Below are positions 11,801 through 25,381 of a stretch of 64,000 nucleotides of DNA, in pieces; the first letter of the stretch is position 1, and each line of letters starts with the position of its first letter. The stretch spans positions 186,583 to 250,582 of the forward strand of contig QANU01073812.1 of assembly GCA_003254905.1 (NCBI GenBank), written 5' to 3'. The translations under genes and the position numbers were made by a program. The notes below the pieces were generated by a model that was given only the letters and a program-made list of their open reading frames with translations, did not search any database and was not told the origin of the DNA. This stretch comes from Nissolia schottii. Its lineage: Eukaryota > Streptophyta > Magnoliopsida > Fabales > Fabaceae.

Positions 11801-14800
11801 GCAGATTCAATGTTTTGTTATACTTCTGTCAAATATTTAAAATTTCAAATTTCAAATTTAATGTCATTGTGTGAACAAAATATGGATGACTTGAATTAGA
11901 GAAAAGGGCTGACGAAACTGTGTATTTTTAATGTTGCTGTTCCAGTCAATCTGTAGAAAGTTCAAGTCACTTGTCTTCTTTGCATGTGCCTAGTCATTTT
12001 GAGCAGCAAATGAATGTGAAGCAGTCTACTGATGAGTGGAAACGTGTTGTGAAAAGAAGTGCTGATGGTTGCACTAAGAGAAGGTATTTCGTTTTTCATA
12101 CAAAAGATTTGGGGATGCCTGTTCTTTGTTTCCCTGTTCTTTCGAGCTTATTCACTGTGTAAGCTAAAATATCATAGCTACTGTAATTTGAATGTGAACT
12201 TATTCCTTTTTCAGGGACAACGATTTACACAAGTTACTTTTTATGCCAAATGGACTACCAGATGGTGCTGAATTGGCTTACTATGTCAAAGGACAGGTAT
12301 CTTAATATTTTCTTGTAATAATGTGTTGATGGGTCTGCCTTGATTTTTATTATTTTCAATTCATGACTTGTTTGATGTGCATTTCAGAGATTACTTGGAG
12401 GTTACAAACAGGGAAATGGTATAGTCTGTGGTTGTTGTGATATAGAGGTATAATCTATACCTATGGGTACAACAAATATACAATATGTAATTTTTATATA
12501 AATGATGTGTTAATATACTATTTATATTCATTTGTAAACAGATAAGCCCTTCACAGTTTGAAGCCCATGCTGGAATGGCTGCTAGGCGTCAACCGTGAGT
12601 AGACTTTTGAAGCACCTAAATAGTCTGGTCTATATTTCTACATACTGAAATTATATTTGTCCTTTTGCAGTTATCGACACATATATACATCCAATGGATT
12701 AACACTTCATGATATAGCTCTCTCTTTGGCAAATGGTCAAAACCTTACCACAGGAGATAGTGATGATATGTGTGCAGTATGTGGAGATGGAGGAGAATTG
12801 ATTCTTTGCAATGGATGCCCTAGGGCTTTTCATCCAGGTGGATGAATGACCTTTAACATTTTTTAAGATATTTATTACTTTCAAATATTGTAATTTTTTC
12901 ATTTTTAAGATATATATTATTTTCGAATATTGTAACTTTTTATTTTTCCTATTCATTATATTAGCTTCTGAAGTCTTACTTTTACAGTGCTTTTAAAAAA
13001 AATATATAATATTCACTGTTACCCTATGCTTCATTTAGACTCATTTAGACGTCTATTGTCTTCATTTGTTTAAAAACATCTGTTTAATATTGCATATATA
13101 TGTTCCTTACAGGGTGTAGCTTGCATAACATATAGTCTGCCTTATTCTCTTAAGCATAGGTACTCCTAAATAGTTGCCTTACCTAGTACTAATACTTGTT
13201 GGGTACTCTTGGGTAGTTTTAAGCTAAGCATTGCAATAAGTAGATGCTCCAAAAATACAAGTTTGTCTTTGCAAGACGTCAAATTGTACAATTAAACTAT
13301 CTTGTTTGCTTTTAAATGAAACAAAGTACTACTTCATCCCTTCAAATCTTGTATCTCTAGATATTTTTACTTACTTGATTATATTCTATAGTACTTTGAT
13401 GAAAACTTATTAGAACAGTATAAAACTGCATTTATCTTATTATTTAATTTATCTTATTTAATTCCTTTATTGTTTATAGTTTTACAATTTCATATAATAC
13501 ATTCTCCAATACTTGTACCCTAGTTTTTTTTTTCCCCAAAATGTTTTGTATCTTGTACCCTGTACTTGTATATGTACCCAGTACTGGTATTGTATCTGTA
13601 CCTATTCAACATAAGCCCTAATACATTATTCTGTTTGAGAACTGACCTAGGTTATCATAGTGGCAGATACTGCTGCTTTATTTTTAAGGAGATAAACTAA
13701 TAGTATATATTTATTTTATGATATTTTTGTGTGCAATTGCAGCTTGCTTGGGTTTACAGTATGTTCCAGAAAATAGTTGGCTTTGCCTAAATTGTAGAGA
13801 TAATGCTGGTAATGGACGAGAATCTTCTATCGCAAGGCCAATTATGATACGGTTGACACGGGTTGATAAAGCACCAGAGTTTGAAATGGGAGGATGCGTT
13901 GTTTGTAGGTAGGTTATTCGGTTGTTTATACCTTAGAGTATTCTCGTAACAACCACCTTTTTGGAAATTTGAGGAAGAATTCCGTATCGGGGGAAAGGAA
14001 ATGACTTTCACTTTCAAATAAGATTTTGATAATGGGTTATGGAATTCCATTTTTCATTGTTAAATCAAGTTTGCTTTTTTCGTTGGAGTTGGCATATATG
14101 ATTATCAGTGTTTGGTCTAACCCATCATGTTTTGGGCATAGACAACTATATGATCTTTGACTTTAGCATCCATAGATCCTATATATTATATTGCTAAAAG
14201 ATATTTAAACTAACAGGTTTTCCCTGATTTTCTAATTTGTTGTTCTCTATAACTTGACTTTCTAGTTGGCATTTTCAAGTCATGTAAGAGGAGACTTGTA
14301 AAACCTTTTTCTCATGCATTTTCTATGTTAAGAAAGCTGACTTAAAAATAGAATATTATTAAACTGATTTTGTAGCATTATTTTTTCTTGGCGCAACTGT
14401 AAGGTTGTTTGCCTTGTGACTTTGAGGTCTCATGTTCAAATCTTAAAAATAACCTCTGTTACAGGGGTAAGACTGCATACATTTATAAGGCTGCATACAT
14501 TTATCATCCTCAGAACTGTTAGGTAGGAGCCTCAAGCATCGGGCTGCCATGTTTATTCTCTTTTAAAAGAACGAGAACAATAGTAGACATCAGTTTAGGT
14601 TTTTAATTTTTCCTTATTATACAAATTTTATTTTTGGCTTATGAGATCAACCGCTTAAGTAGCATATAGCGGTAGGAGGTCAAAGCAATAGATGTGCATG
14701 AAATTTAGTGTGGTGGTAGGATAAATGAGATTTGTGGTAATAAGCCATTTGAGTTTTGAAATTTGGTGTTTATATTTCTACTTTTAAAATGTCAATGATA

Positions 14801-17800
14801 AGTGGAATCTAAGCTACTTGCGCTGGGGTTTTCTGTCAGTGAAAGATCAGTTTGGTTTTCACATTTGTATGATGTACTTCTGCATGTGGTCAATCATATT
14901 GTTCTACTTGTTGGATGGGGCTTTTATAGTTTGGAGAACTGAGAGAATGTATATTGATTTAGGTTTGTAATTATATTAATGTGTTAATTCTTTGGATTGG
15001 CAAACAGGGAACATGATTTCAGTGTTGCTAAGTTTGACGAGCGAACAGTAATAATTTGTGACCAGGTATGGATAGATGATGAAAATTGTGTTGAACTATT
15101 TCTTTCTTTTATTATCAAATTATTAATTATTAAGTACACTAATGGTGTTATCCAGTGTGAGAAGGAGTATCATGTTGGTTGCTTGCAAGAAATTGGGCTG
15201 TGTGAGTTGGAAGTAAGCACTGAACCTTGTAGCAGTTATTATGATACTTGTATTCTATCCAAAAAAATTATGATACTTGTATAATTTATTTTTTAATTAT
15301 TTATCATCACATCTTGCCACAGGAGCTGCCCAAGGATAAGTGGTTTTGTTGTGATGACTGCAACCGAATATATGTTGCTCTACAGAATTCAGTTTGTGCC
15401 GGTGCTGACATTATACCAGCTTCCTTGTCAGAATTAATAACAAGGAAGCATGAGGAGAGGGGATTATGTGCCTATGGAGGCATGCCTGATATCAAGTGGA
15501 GAATTTTAAGTGGAAAAAGCCGTTACCCAGAGCATTTACCATTACTTTCTCGGGCTGCTGCAATTTTTCGAGTGAGTATATATGTTTCTATGTCTGTTCA
15601 TATTTCATTGGTCCTATCAGCTGCAACTAGTTTAGCTTACTGGCACTTCTAGGGACTTTGCTTCCTTCTGTTTTGTGCAAATAGTTCAACTGTGTGTTAG
15701 CACTGGCATCAGAGAGAGATATCCAAGAACCCTAGAAACTTTATTGACTAACTACAAGGGTAGTGGGAAGAGTGAGAGCTCTGCAATCTCTTCAAAGTCC
15801 AAAGACTAATCACAAATGACTAGACACTCTTAACTAATCGATTCCCCTCCTCTCCTTATTTGTACTCCCTAACAAATGTAACTAACTAACCAATTCACTG
15901 TACTACTAACAGTTTCCTAACAAACTATGTGAAATTGTCAGATTAGATATAAATAATTGGTCTATCATCAACAATGCTGTTTTAGTAACTATCCTGTAAT
16001 ATTAGGGACAACTTGGTCAATAGCTTTGGGTTTTGCAATGAGGAAGTTTTCCATGTCATAAAGGATGATGTTTGCCTTGTGTTTTAATTGTATACAATTG
16101 TCTTACCAATGAACAGAGTGGCCTTATGTCTCTCAAAGCCTATCTCTTGGGTTTTCTTGGAGTTTAAATAGTGTAAAAAAAATTTACATTGTCATGCAAT
16201 CAAATCCTCCTTCCCATATGCATGACTTTCGAAGGAGTAGGTATGAGAGTCAAACAAATTTACTGATGTGAAAAGATTTGATTGAAAGATAGTGTAAAAA
16301 TAGTGCATGATAAGAATTGATCATTGATTTTGAGTAATACTGTAAGTGATATAAATGATTAATTCAATGCAATAGTTAAAAGTAAAAAATAGGTGCAAAA
16401 GAAGACCAAGTAGATGTTGAAGTAAAGTAGCAAAGTGATGCTTGTATTCAATACGAATTATCAAGGTTTATCTTGGGCCATTCCAATATAGATGACTTTT
16501 CAAATATTGAGTGAGTTAACTAATTTTACTTATGTGACTTTTAATTGGATGATAGTATAAAACCTTTTTACACTGTCAGTGCATAGCATTTAAACTCATA
16601 CAATTGAAAGAATAGGTTTAAATTGGTAATTTAGACCTAAAGAATGTTCCCAAACGTGAGATTTGATTTCTAAATCCATTCTAATCATGTCAAATAAAAT
16701 CATTTTATATTTTCAATGATTCCAAAAAACAACCTAGTGGCTGTCTTGCTTTCATGGCACTGTTGTGCATGCTTCCTCTGGATGCAACCACTGAGTTTTC
16801 CTTTTTCTAGAGGCTGCCGTAAGAGGAGCTTCTCTTGCTCTGTCAGGTTATGTACAAATTTTGGGTTTTGGGACTTCTGATTGCTGCGAATACATGCAAT
16901 CATGCCTTTGTAAATGGCTTTCTAGTTCTTCCTTTATTGCCTTTCTTAATTTATTACCATTTTATTATTCTTTTTTACTTGGGTTTTTCAGTGGCATTGA
17001 AATTGTCTGTTGTCATTAATGTTTCTTATGCTTTTTTTTCCTACCACTTCTTTCTCATGCTTTGGGAATGTGTTGGCAGGAGTGCTTTGATCCCATTGTT
17101 GCGGTATCTGGACGTGACCTGATTCCTGTTATGGTCTACGGGTAAGCAACTATATTTTAGCGTAGGCTGAATGTGGTTGATTCTAGCCTCTACAAACTTC
17201 TATTTTATGTTTTGTGCTTCCAACTAACTGATGATTTATTTCTTGTGTTATTAACATTCTTACATTGCTTATGAAGTTATTATAGACTGCCACCAATATA
17301 GGTTGAAGCTGACTTGAAATATGATGGATGTGCATAATTTCCTCTATCATTCTCTTCCTGCCTACCATATGTTGTTGGAAAAACTATTTGGTTGGCTGTA
17401 TGGGTTTTGTTTGCATCAGAACATGTTTAGGGTGATCTCAATTTGCACCAAATCTATCAAGAGCGGTACCTTTTTTCAAGTTTTCTTCTTTTAATATTCA
17501 AGTTTAGATTGTCTTACAACTTTCAAGTCTTGGTATAACTTTTTAGCAGACATGAATGACACGATGATGCATTTGTCACTAAGGTTGTATGTGAATGGTT
17601 GTTTCTATCTGTGCTTGGGTTGCATGTACAGGATTCTGTCAATTGTTCTTGTTCATTTTATTCAACACATTTTTTGGTAATTTAATGTATTTTGAATTTT
17701 GTGCAGGAGAAATATTTCTGGCCAAGAATTTGGGGGGATGTATTGCATTGTTTTAATTGTGAAGTAAGTGCTTTCTCTGATTATTTTCCTGATAGTATGC

Positions 17801-18991
17801 CATTATTTGGTCATATTGACGTTGTATGTATCATTCTTGTACAGTTCTGTTGTTGTGTCTGCTGGACTTCTTAGAATTTTTGGTCGTACTGTTGCTGAGC
17901 TTCCACTGGTAGCTACAAGCAGAGAACATCAAGGAAAGGTAAGCAATCACCTGACCCAAAAATAATAGCATTGATTTTTAGATGCTCTCCAATAACACTC
18001 CTTTGTTACATCTTTGAAAGAAAATATATTTGTAGTAAGGATAATCTGTCACTAGCTTGTTATTTTTTCATTTAGGGTTATTTTCAAGTGCTATGCTCTT
18101 GCATAGAGAGGTTGTTGTCTTCTCTACGTGTTGAAAAGCTGGTGCTTCCTGCAGCTGGGGATGCGGAGTCAATTTGGACTAAGAAATTAGGCTTCCAAAA
18201 GATGAGTGAAGACCAGGTAATTTCATACTTTGCTTTTACTGGTTAAATTGGGAAAGTGGATTTCCAGAGCTGATTTGTGTGAACCAGATGAGAACTCATG
18301 AATAAATTGAATAGGTTAAAAAATCAAAAGCTTGATTTTTTCTTGTATTTCTAAGACTATATATGACTTATAATTAATAGGCTTCAGTGTGATGCTTTTA
18401 GTCTTCTTGGACATGATTTACTGGTCAATAGATATTCTTCTAGGGTAGTTAGCCACTGTATGTTCCATATTTGGAAGACTTGTGTTAGTGTTAGCTGCTT
18501 ATTATGCGCCAAGCAACAAGTACTTTGAAGGAAGGCCTTAATTAAAAAACAACCAGTTTATTGTGTAGGAACAATTTCTACGTAGATAGTGTGAAATTTT
18601 ACTTGTCAGCCAATAGAAACTCAGAAGTTGTCAAATCGTGATTGATAGATGGGTAGGATTACTCACCACATTCTGACACCTGACTTTCTATTGGCTGTCA
18701 GTGTGCAGTTATTTTACATTGGTAGTACATTAAAGTTATTCTTTTGATTGTATGCTTTTCTTCTTGCACAATAATGAGAATGTGGTTACGGTGGCTTGAG
18801 TTCTGAATTAGTTCATAACTTTAAATATTATTCTTTTTGATCTCAAGAAGCTGTTGCAGACGTTAACATGCATTTGACAATTATGATTTTATTATTTTTG
18901 CCAGTTGTCCAAATATCTTAGAGAGGTGCAGCTCACCCTCTTCAATAAAACATCAATGCTGGAGAAGACAGTGCAGCTGGCGACAGAATGA
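8822..18991 (+). CDS. IDM1-like PHD-finger / GNAT acetyltransferase (TDBD-TDBD-PHD-PHD-GNAT)
   Basis: Exons: 8822-9622, 9703-9771, 9851-10049, 10955-11039, 11946-12083, 12215-12296, 12388-12447, 12542-12594, 12671-12837, 13743-13908, 15008-15065, 15156-15212, 15323-15571, 17080-17141, 17707-17763, 17845-17938, 18076-18216, 18905-18991. All join in phase, giving 874 aa. The N-terminal 230 residues look disordered. A first TDBD-like (Jas TPL-binding) module lies near 240-340 and a second near 440-515. PHD1 has C530, C533, C542, C545, H550, C553, C566 and C569. PHD2 starts at C603/C606 and ends at C655/C658. A GNAT domain follows from about 730, with its acetyl-CoA loop (REHQGKG) at 794-800. Family members act in the nucleus as histone acetyltransferases or chromatin regulators; Arabidopsis IDM1 counters DNA methylation. 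The activity of this copy is inferred. An in-frame TTG at 8813 precedes the ATG but is unlikely to be the start. Confidence 0.93.
18587..18720. mobile_element. Small inverted-repeat MITE in intron 17 of the PHD/GNAT gene
   Basis: Two arms of about 45 bases (18587-18632 and 18672-18717) are reverse complements around the shared core CAGCCAATAGAAA, with about 40 bases between. No clear target duplication was found, so the superfamily is open. Confidence 0.55.
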
Positions 18992-19620
18992 TGTTTTACC
19001 TGGTGCTGCAACTTTTTCTTCGTCACTATGCTGTAACTAATTTTGGTCTATCTATTCATTTGTTAGTATTTTCCTCACTGTAACATCGCTGCTATACTCC
19101 TTTCCTTAGCTTCCCTTTTTTATTTGTTTTTTGGGAGTATGGGTGGTCGTGGCTGGGTCTTTGGGTTGCAAGCCAGGCCAGCCAGGTCTCTTGTCTTGTA
19201 CAATGTAGGGTAAAAGAGTAAGCGTGGAAAATGGGTACAGTGGTGGCCTAGAAGGATAGAGATAGAGAGAGGAGTTTAAAGAGAGCATGCTGACCCTTTT
19301 TTTCCTAGCATGCATGTCTGCTATGAAATGTTACTGTATTGTGAGTTTTGTTCCTTTTTTACCCTCCAAAAACCTGTATCTTAATGGTGAATTCATGTTC
19401 AGAATTCTCGACTTTTTTTGGTACTAGTAAACGACGAATAATAGCCAAATTTTGTTCTGTATGTACCTTGTAAACCAGCTATTTCCTTGATCGTCTCTCG
19501 GACAAGCGAGCCTTTCCTTGATGAAGTGATCGTCATATTTATTTTTTATAGTGGATTGTCATATTTATGTGTCTGTTATATTCACGGGTAGATCCTCGTG
19601 TTGAATTTTTACATGATTTT
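18992..19620 (+). other. 3' UTR and downstream region of the PHD/GNAT gene
   Basis: T-rich sequence after the stop codon, without coding potential. The exact polyadenylation site cannot be told from sequence. Confidence 0.45.
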
Positions 19621-21458
19621 GTTTTGTGCAATTTTTCATTAATGAGATTCGTACATGAAACACATAATAAAGGAATTACTCATTTGTTTTAAAATAGTTG
19701 TTTACTTTTGTTTTTACGCGAATATTAAGAAAATGATTGAAAAATATGTAAGTATATTTTATTTAATTGTTCTTATTTGTAATAGGTGGTTAGAGTTATT
19801 ATAGTGAATAAGTATAACAGAGATGAATAAGTATAACAGAGAGTATGTTAATAAAAATACTTAATGGTGTTTAAACTTAATAAGTGAATAATTATTTTGA
19901 AACATTAAAATAGGAAGATTGACAATTATTTTATAATGGAAGAAGTAAAATCGAGAAATTATATATGACAAAAGTAATAAAAATCTAACATTGACAGTTT
20001 ATATTCACGCCTCAAATTTTCAATCCTTGTATAGGTCGATTTGGGTAAGCTTCTAAAGAAAAATGGATATTTTTTTAATGAACTTTTTTCTATTAGACTT
20101 TTATTTATAGAAAAAGTAGTTTTGCATTTGAATAGACTGTGTGAGAAATACTTATAATTTTGATTGGACAAAAGAATGTGTTTCTTTTGAAAAAAAAAAA
20201 AAAGAAAAAAGCGTTAAGGATATTTTCAAAGGTAAGAGATAAAAAGAGAAAAAAGTGACAGTTATTCTAACAAAGGCAAAAGATATTTTTGGAATATAGT
20301 CTTAATAAAAATTACGCTTAAATAAAATTTTAGCACCAAATAAATTGTGAATTTTGGTCTTGACTCGTAATACAAAATTTCCTTGGTTTTAATATGTAAA
20401 AAAAAAAATTGTTTGGTTTTGGTTCTGGATGTCAATCATTTTTATTAATTAGCCGTTTATCTATTTCTTTACTATTAACTAGCGAGTTGCACGCACGGGA
20501 TCTAAAATTTTTATGGGTTGCTGATAACAAAAGGCATGGTTAGATATGAAAGTGTCAAAAAAATAGGAGTGTGAAAGACTAATGGGAAAACATTGTAGAA
20601 AAAATGAGAGGTCGTGGTTAGAATAAAAATGAAAAGTGTATAGTTATCTTTTTTTTTTTTTTGAGAAAAATTAGAAAAAATAAAAAATATACTTACAAAA
20701 TAAAATTGGTGCGGGAGGGTAAAAATGGAACAAAGAAATTTGAACACCAAATGGATAGTTAAGGCAGGGAATCCTTTTTATTAGATGGTACAAGTAATGA
20801 TCCAAACTCATTACTCAAATCTATTTCAATGTTCTCCCCTTCCCTACCTCNGTAAACGGGTCGGGTTAGGTTTGGTTCATAATTGAGGTCAAACATGACG
20901 AGTTGGATGGACAATCTATGACATAGGATTAATGAGTGCTGCGTAAGATGAGCTGAGTTGGACTTCATTTTATGATACACAACTTTTTAGAGTGTCGTTA
21001 AGCTCCAAAATAATATCAAATAAATGAATTCATAAAACCAAGTCAACCCAAAATGTAATGTAATAAAGTGGCTAACTCGGGTCGTTCTCTCAAGCAAATG
21101 AACATTGTTGATTTATGGTATGTTAGAATTGAGGGTTTTAAGGTTGTCACAATTTAACTAAACAAACTATAGAGTAAAGGGTACCTGCACAAGGACGTTC
21201 CTCAGATCGTTGGGTTATCATATCATCGGTTACTTATGTAATATTCTTCGTTGATTTGTCAACTACACAATTGCATAATTAAACATGTCATTTGCCTAAT
21301 TGAGTCACAATCGCCCCTGTCCTAAAGATTTGGATAACCTATAGCTAGTGTGCCACAAGCACAACCCTATGAAATATAGATTAGCTTAAGATTCATTTAC
21401 AATCAACCTAATCTCAATCAGGATTTGCCCAATTCCCTTATCAATTTAGGTTAATTAG
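19621..21458. other. Intergenic AT-rich DNA with one ambiguous base
   Basis: No gene seen. Base 20851 is N. On the minus strand, 20477-20502 reads as a conserved-looking CCCGTGCGTGC block followed by CTAGT, which resembles a decayed Helitron 3' end, but the hairpin is incomplete. Confidence 0.35.
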
Positions 21459-22135
21459 CACTACCAAAAAATGCTCTATACTGGTGGATATATCCGCCGA
21501 CGTTACCAACGAATTTTGTGCTCACAATCTGCCGGTACATGTTTTTCACAAGTATGTTGACGTAGATTGTCAGTTTTACTGGTGGATATTTATCCGCCAG
21601 CATATTCATTGATATATATTAGCGTGAAATGGTGTCAACACGTTACTAGCACATGCTTTTCACAAGTCTGTAATGTTTGTGTACTTAATTAAATATAGTT
21701 GAGAATATCGTCTACAAGTTTGTAATGTTTGTGCACGCGTGAGAATAAAGTTTGTGCATTATTACGTATAATGTTTGTGCATTTGTTAAATAAAGTTTAG
21801 ATTGTAAAACACTCTGATAATTTTATAATGTTTGTGTATTCATACGTATAAAATTTGTGCATTACTATTTATAATGTTTGTGCATTTTTAAATAAAGTTC
21901 AAGTTGTATATAACTATAAACTATAGGTTTGTAGTGTATTCCAAATAAAGTTTGTGCATGAATGCGCATAAAGTGTGTGTTTTAATGCATGTAATGTTTG
22001 TGTTATAACGCCTTTAAGTTTGTGTTCTATTTTGGAAAATTGTATTGTATACGTATAATAATCATTAATTACCTAATTTGAATGGTGTATGTATAGGTGT
22101 ATGAAATTGGGTGTACACATAACATTTTTGCTCAT
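21459..22135. repeat. Repeat tract with TAATGTTTGTGCA-type units; possible CACTA end at its left edge
   Basis: Begins with CACTACCAAAAAATG, which resembles a CACTA transposon terminus, and two similar blocks of about 20 bases around GGATATATCCGCC or GGATATTTATCCGCC. From about 21665 to 22020, TAATGTTTGTGCA and AAAGTTTGTGCA units recur many times. Parts (21670-21770 and 22080-22135) are nearly repeated at 39340-39490. No second terminus was found. Confidence 0.4.
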
Positions 22136-22167
22136 GTAAATTATAAGTTTGCTTTAACACTTATAAA

Positions 22168-22715
22168 ATACTTAAAAAAACTTTTGAGATATTGATATTA
22201 TTAAGAAAATTGCTTTGTGGTTAATTATTTTTAACACGTGAAAATCATTATCTTAAATAATATTCCAATATAAATAAATTTTGTAGGTTTAAGTTATGAA
22301 AAATTTATAAAATTTCTCATCTCCTATTTTTTTACAAGCTAAGTAAATTACTAATTGTTTATCGCTCTTTTTTGACATTTTCCGTGTAAAAATTCTATAG
22401 TGCACTTTTTGACATCTCCTTAGTAGATGATAGTATATGTCTACTTTAGCATTATTGAGATATTAATATTATTAATAAAACTCTATGACTAATCATTTTT
22501 GTCATGTAAAAATTATTATCTTAAATAATATTTTAATGTAAATAAATGTTTAACATAAGTTTTAAAAACTTGATAAAATTGCTCATCCTCAATTTTTTTT
22601 ATAAGATAAGTAAATTACTAATTGTGTATTGCACTTTTTAAATATTTTGTGTAAAAATTGTGTAATGCATTTTTTGGGACATCTCTCACGTAAATTAAGT
22701 ATATGTTTTTCATAA
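22168..22715. repeat. Tandem pair of roughly 270-bp AT-rich repeats
   Basis: 22168-22440 and 22450-22715 share the order GAGATATT-ATATTATTAA, ATTATCTTAAATAATATT, AGTAAATTACTAATTG and CATCTC blocks. A third, diverged copy lies at 57055-57360. Confidence 0.5.
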
Positions 22716-22795
22716 AGGTATAGAAAAACTGAAGACTTCAACCATAGATTTTTCTGGCAACGTTGCATGATGTGTTCTCATCATTGTATCATATG

Positions 22796-23960
22796 TAGGG
22801 GTGGGAATAGGTCAGGCGGCCTGGCCTGGCCTGTTTCAGTAAAAATGATCGCCTATTAGGCCTGTCAGACCGGCCTGTTTACTTACAAAAGTTCATATAG
22901 GTTTACTAAAAAAAACTTATTTTAAGTCCAATAAGACTCAAACTCAAAACCTCTACCATTCAAAGTAATGTTTTATCCACTAGACTAACATTACTTTTTA
23001 CAATATTTTATGCAATCATATTTATTAATATAATTTTATTTAATTTTTCTTTTTAAAAAAACCATATTCTAAAGAGTTCCTAGGACTCTCCCACACTCAC
23101 ACTCTCATCTTATCTGAATAATGTGAGAGAGTTTTGCTGACATTTTTCTTTTTTGTTTTTTATTGGTCAAATGCCATATATTCTGTTTATGATCTTGCTA
23201 TCACATACTAAGCAAGAGAATTGGTGATATACATAACAAAGTTAAGCAAACTTTTCTGCGATATGGATTTTGGTTTCTTAATGATAAAATCAATGGATGA
23301 AAAGTTGATTTTTCTCTCAAATAAAGGATATTCACGTTGCTCAGACTTATCTTTTTATCTTTTTCTTCATTGGCATACCCCAACAGCTTGCATCTTTAGA
23401 GTTTCAATTCTTTATTGAAAATGTCTTTTTGATTCATATTGAATTTATACACTCTTGCTTGTTATATAGTAAATGTTATATATTCAGTTAAACTCTCTCC
23501 CTTCTCTCAAGAAATACCTTTATATATATTAGTTTTTTACTTTAGAATATTATTATATTAAGAAATTAAGTTATTAACAAAAATAATACTTTGTTATGAT
23601 TATTTTTGAAAAATTAAAAATTACATATTTTATTTTATTTTAATATTTATTTTTTATTTTTTTATAATAAAGAAATACACAGGCAGATCTATTACTGATA
23701 TATGACATTTTACCAACAAAAAACAAGAAGAAAAATATCAGCAAAGCTCTCTTACATTATTCAGATGAGATGAGAATGTAAGTGTGAGTGTGGGAGAGTT
23801 CTAGGGACTCTTTAGATTAGGGTTTCTTTAAAAAGAAAAATAAAATAATAAAATTATATTAATAAATATAATTGCATAAAATGTTACAGAAAGTAATACT
23901 AGCCTAATAGATAAGGCATTACTTTGAATGACAGAGGTTTTCGGTTCGAGTTTCACTTAA
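22796..23960. mobile_element. Foldback element with two inverted arms of the dispersed repeat (copies 2 and 3)
   Basis: The left arm (22796-23176) and right arm (23698-23960) are reverse complements over about 260 bases and flank about 520 bases of unrelated AT-rich DNA. Both match the single arm at 7092-7448. The right arm carries A-box-like TAGCCTAATAG (23900) and B-box-like GGTTCGAG (23943) on the plus strand. No target duplication was established. Confidence 0.5.
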
Positions 23961-25381
23961 GTTTGTTGCTTGGAATAACAAATTTTGGTCAATTTTAAAG
24001 AAAGCAAAAAATGTGTGGGCCTGCCACCAGTTTTTTATTTTGGGCCTGCCACTTTCCTTAAAAAAATTGTGGCATTTGGTTTTGGCCTTTTGGTAAATTT
24101 TTTTTTTTTAAGTTTCAAGAACACACAGGTTAACCCGTTTAGCCCACAGGCTAAAACGAGTCAAATTATTTTTTTCAAATTTTTGGAGGTCTATTTTTTG
24201 CATGTAAAGTCTATCCTTATAATTTTTATCCAATAATCTTAAAGGACAATTAAAATTAAAAATTGAATAGAGGAATAGTTGCAACGTAGAGAGCAATATT
24301 TGCGGAACTAAAGAGACTAAAGGATAATGCAACATATGTAGTAAGAGAAATGTTTTGTATACAACTCAAAATCTACCAATTGTTATACAATCCACAAAAT
24401 TTACCAACTATTGTATAATCCACTCTCTAATATGCACTTCTTTTTTTATTCTTTATTTTCTCTCTTCTTCCCAAATCTTCCATCATTTCTTTTTTCATTT
24501 CCATCTTATCCTTTGAGTTTTCATTTTCATCATATTTATTATTTTTTATCTTTCAAATGATTGTGCATGTGAATAAGAAAGTTTATGCATGTTTGCTTAA
24601 AAGTTTATGCATGTCTAATTAAACAAAAGTTTTTGCATTCTTGTTTAAAACTTTATGCATGTGAATATAAATTTTCTTCTTTGCTCACATTTTCATCATA
24701 TTGTTTCTGGTTGTTGAAAAAATTATGCACGCCAATTGAAAAGTTTGTGCATATACTTTAAAATGTTAGTATATGGTAGATAGTAAGTTCACACACTTAG
24801 AATGTGAGTGAAAAGATAGAGTGTTACAATTACTTTTTATTATTTAATATGTCGCGTATTTAATTTGATTTGGTTTCGCATTTAAAAATGTTTGTACATA
24901 CATATGCAAAATTTTGTACATGTACATGCAAAAACTTGTGCACTCGATGTTAGTGTAGACTATGGATTGATAGCATGGTTAACAATATAATATTTAAGTT
25001 GTAAACCTAGCATTACTAGGTAGTAGTAAAGCCAATGCAGACCATTAGATGATGATTTTATAGCTTTGCGCAACTCTTTCGAACAAAACTAATGAAACAA
25101 ACTAAGTTGCAGAGCAGAATGCCGAGCTAATGCTGAGCACTCGAACAATTGCATCACATGCGGCCTAAACTGAAAGCACAAATCTGTTTTCAGTGGTCTA
25201 TGGCTACAATCTTTGTTTTCATTTTGTCTAAATGGAATTACCGGGAATGGTGGAACATCTATCGCATATTACCAAATAGATGCACCATAAATATTCCCAA
25301 TCTTGTTTATAGTGAACCGGAACAACCATTGCCCAAACGAACTTTATGCCCATCCACGTATGTGCGTGGATGTTCATCTGG
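23961..25381. other. Intergenic between foldback element and the 3' end of ArgJ
   Basis: AT-rich with recurring AAGTTTATGCATG-like units at about 24560-24960, related to those at 21.7 kb. No gene seen. The last 300 bases probably include the ArgJ 3' UTR. Confidence 0.4.

Noticed and set aside
20477..20502. A second Helitron 3' end on the minus strand
   Set aside because: CTAGT end and CCCGTGC block are suggestive, but the returning stem is missing; kept only as a remark.
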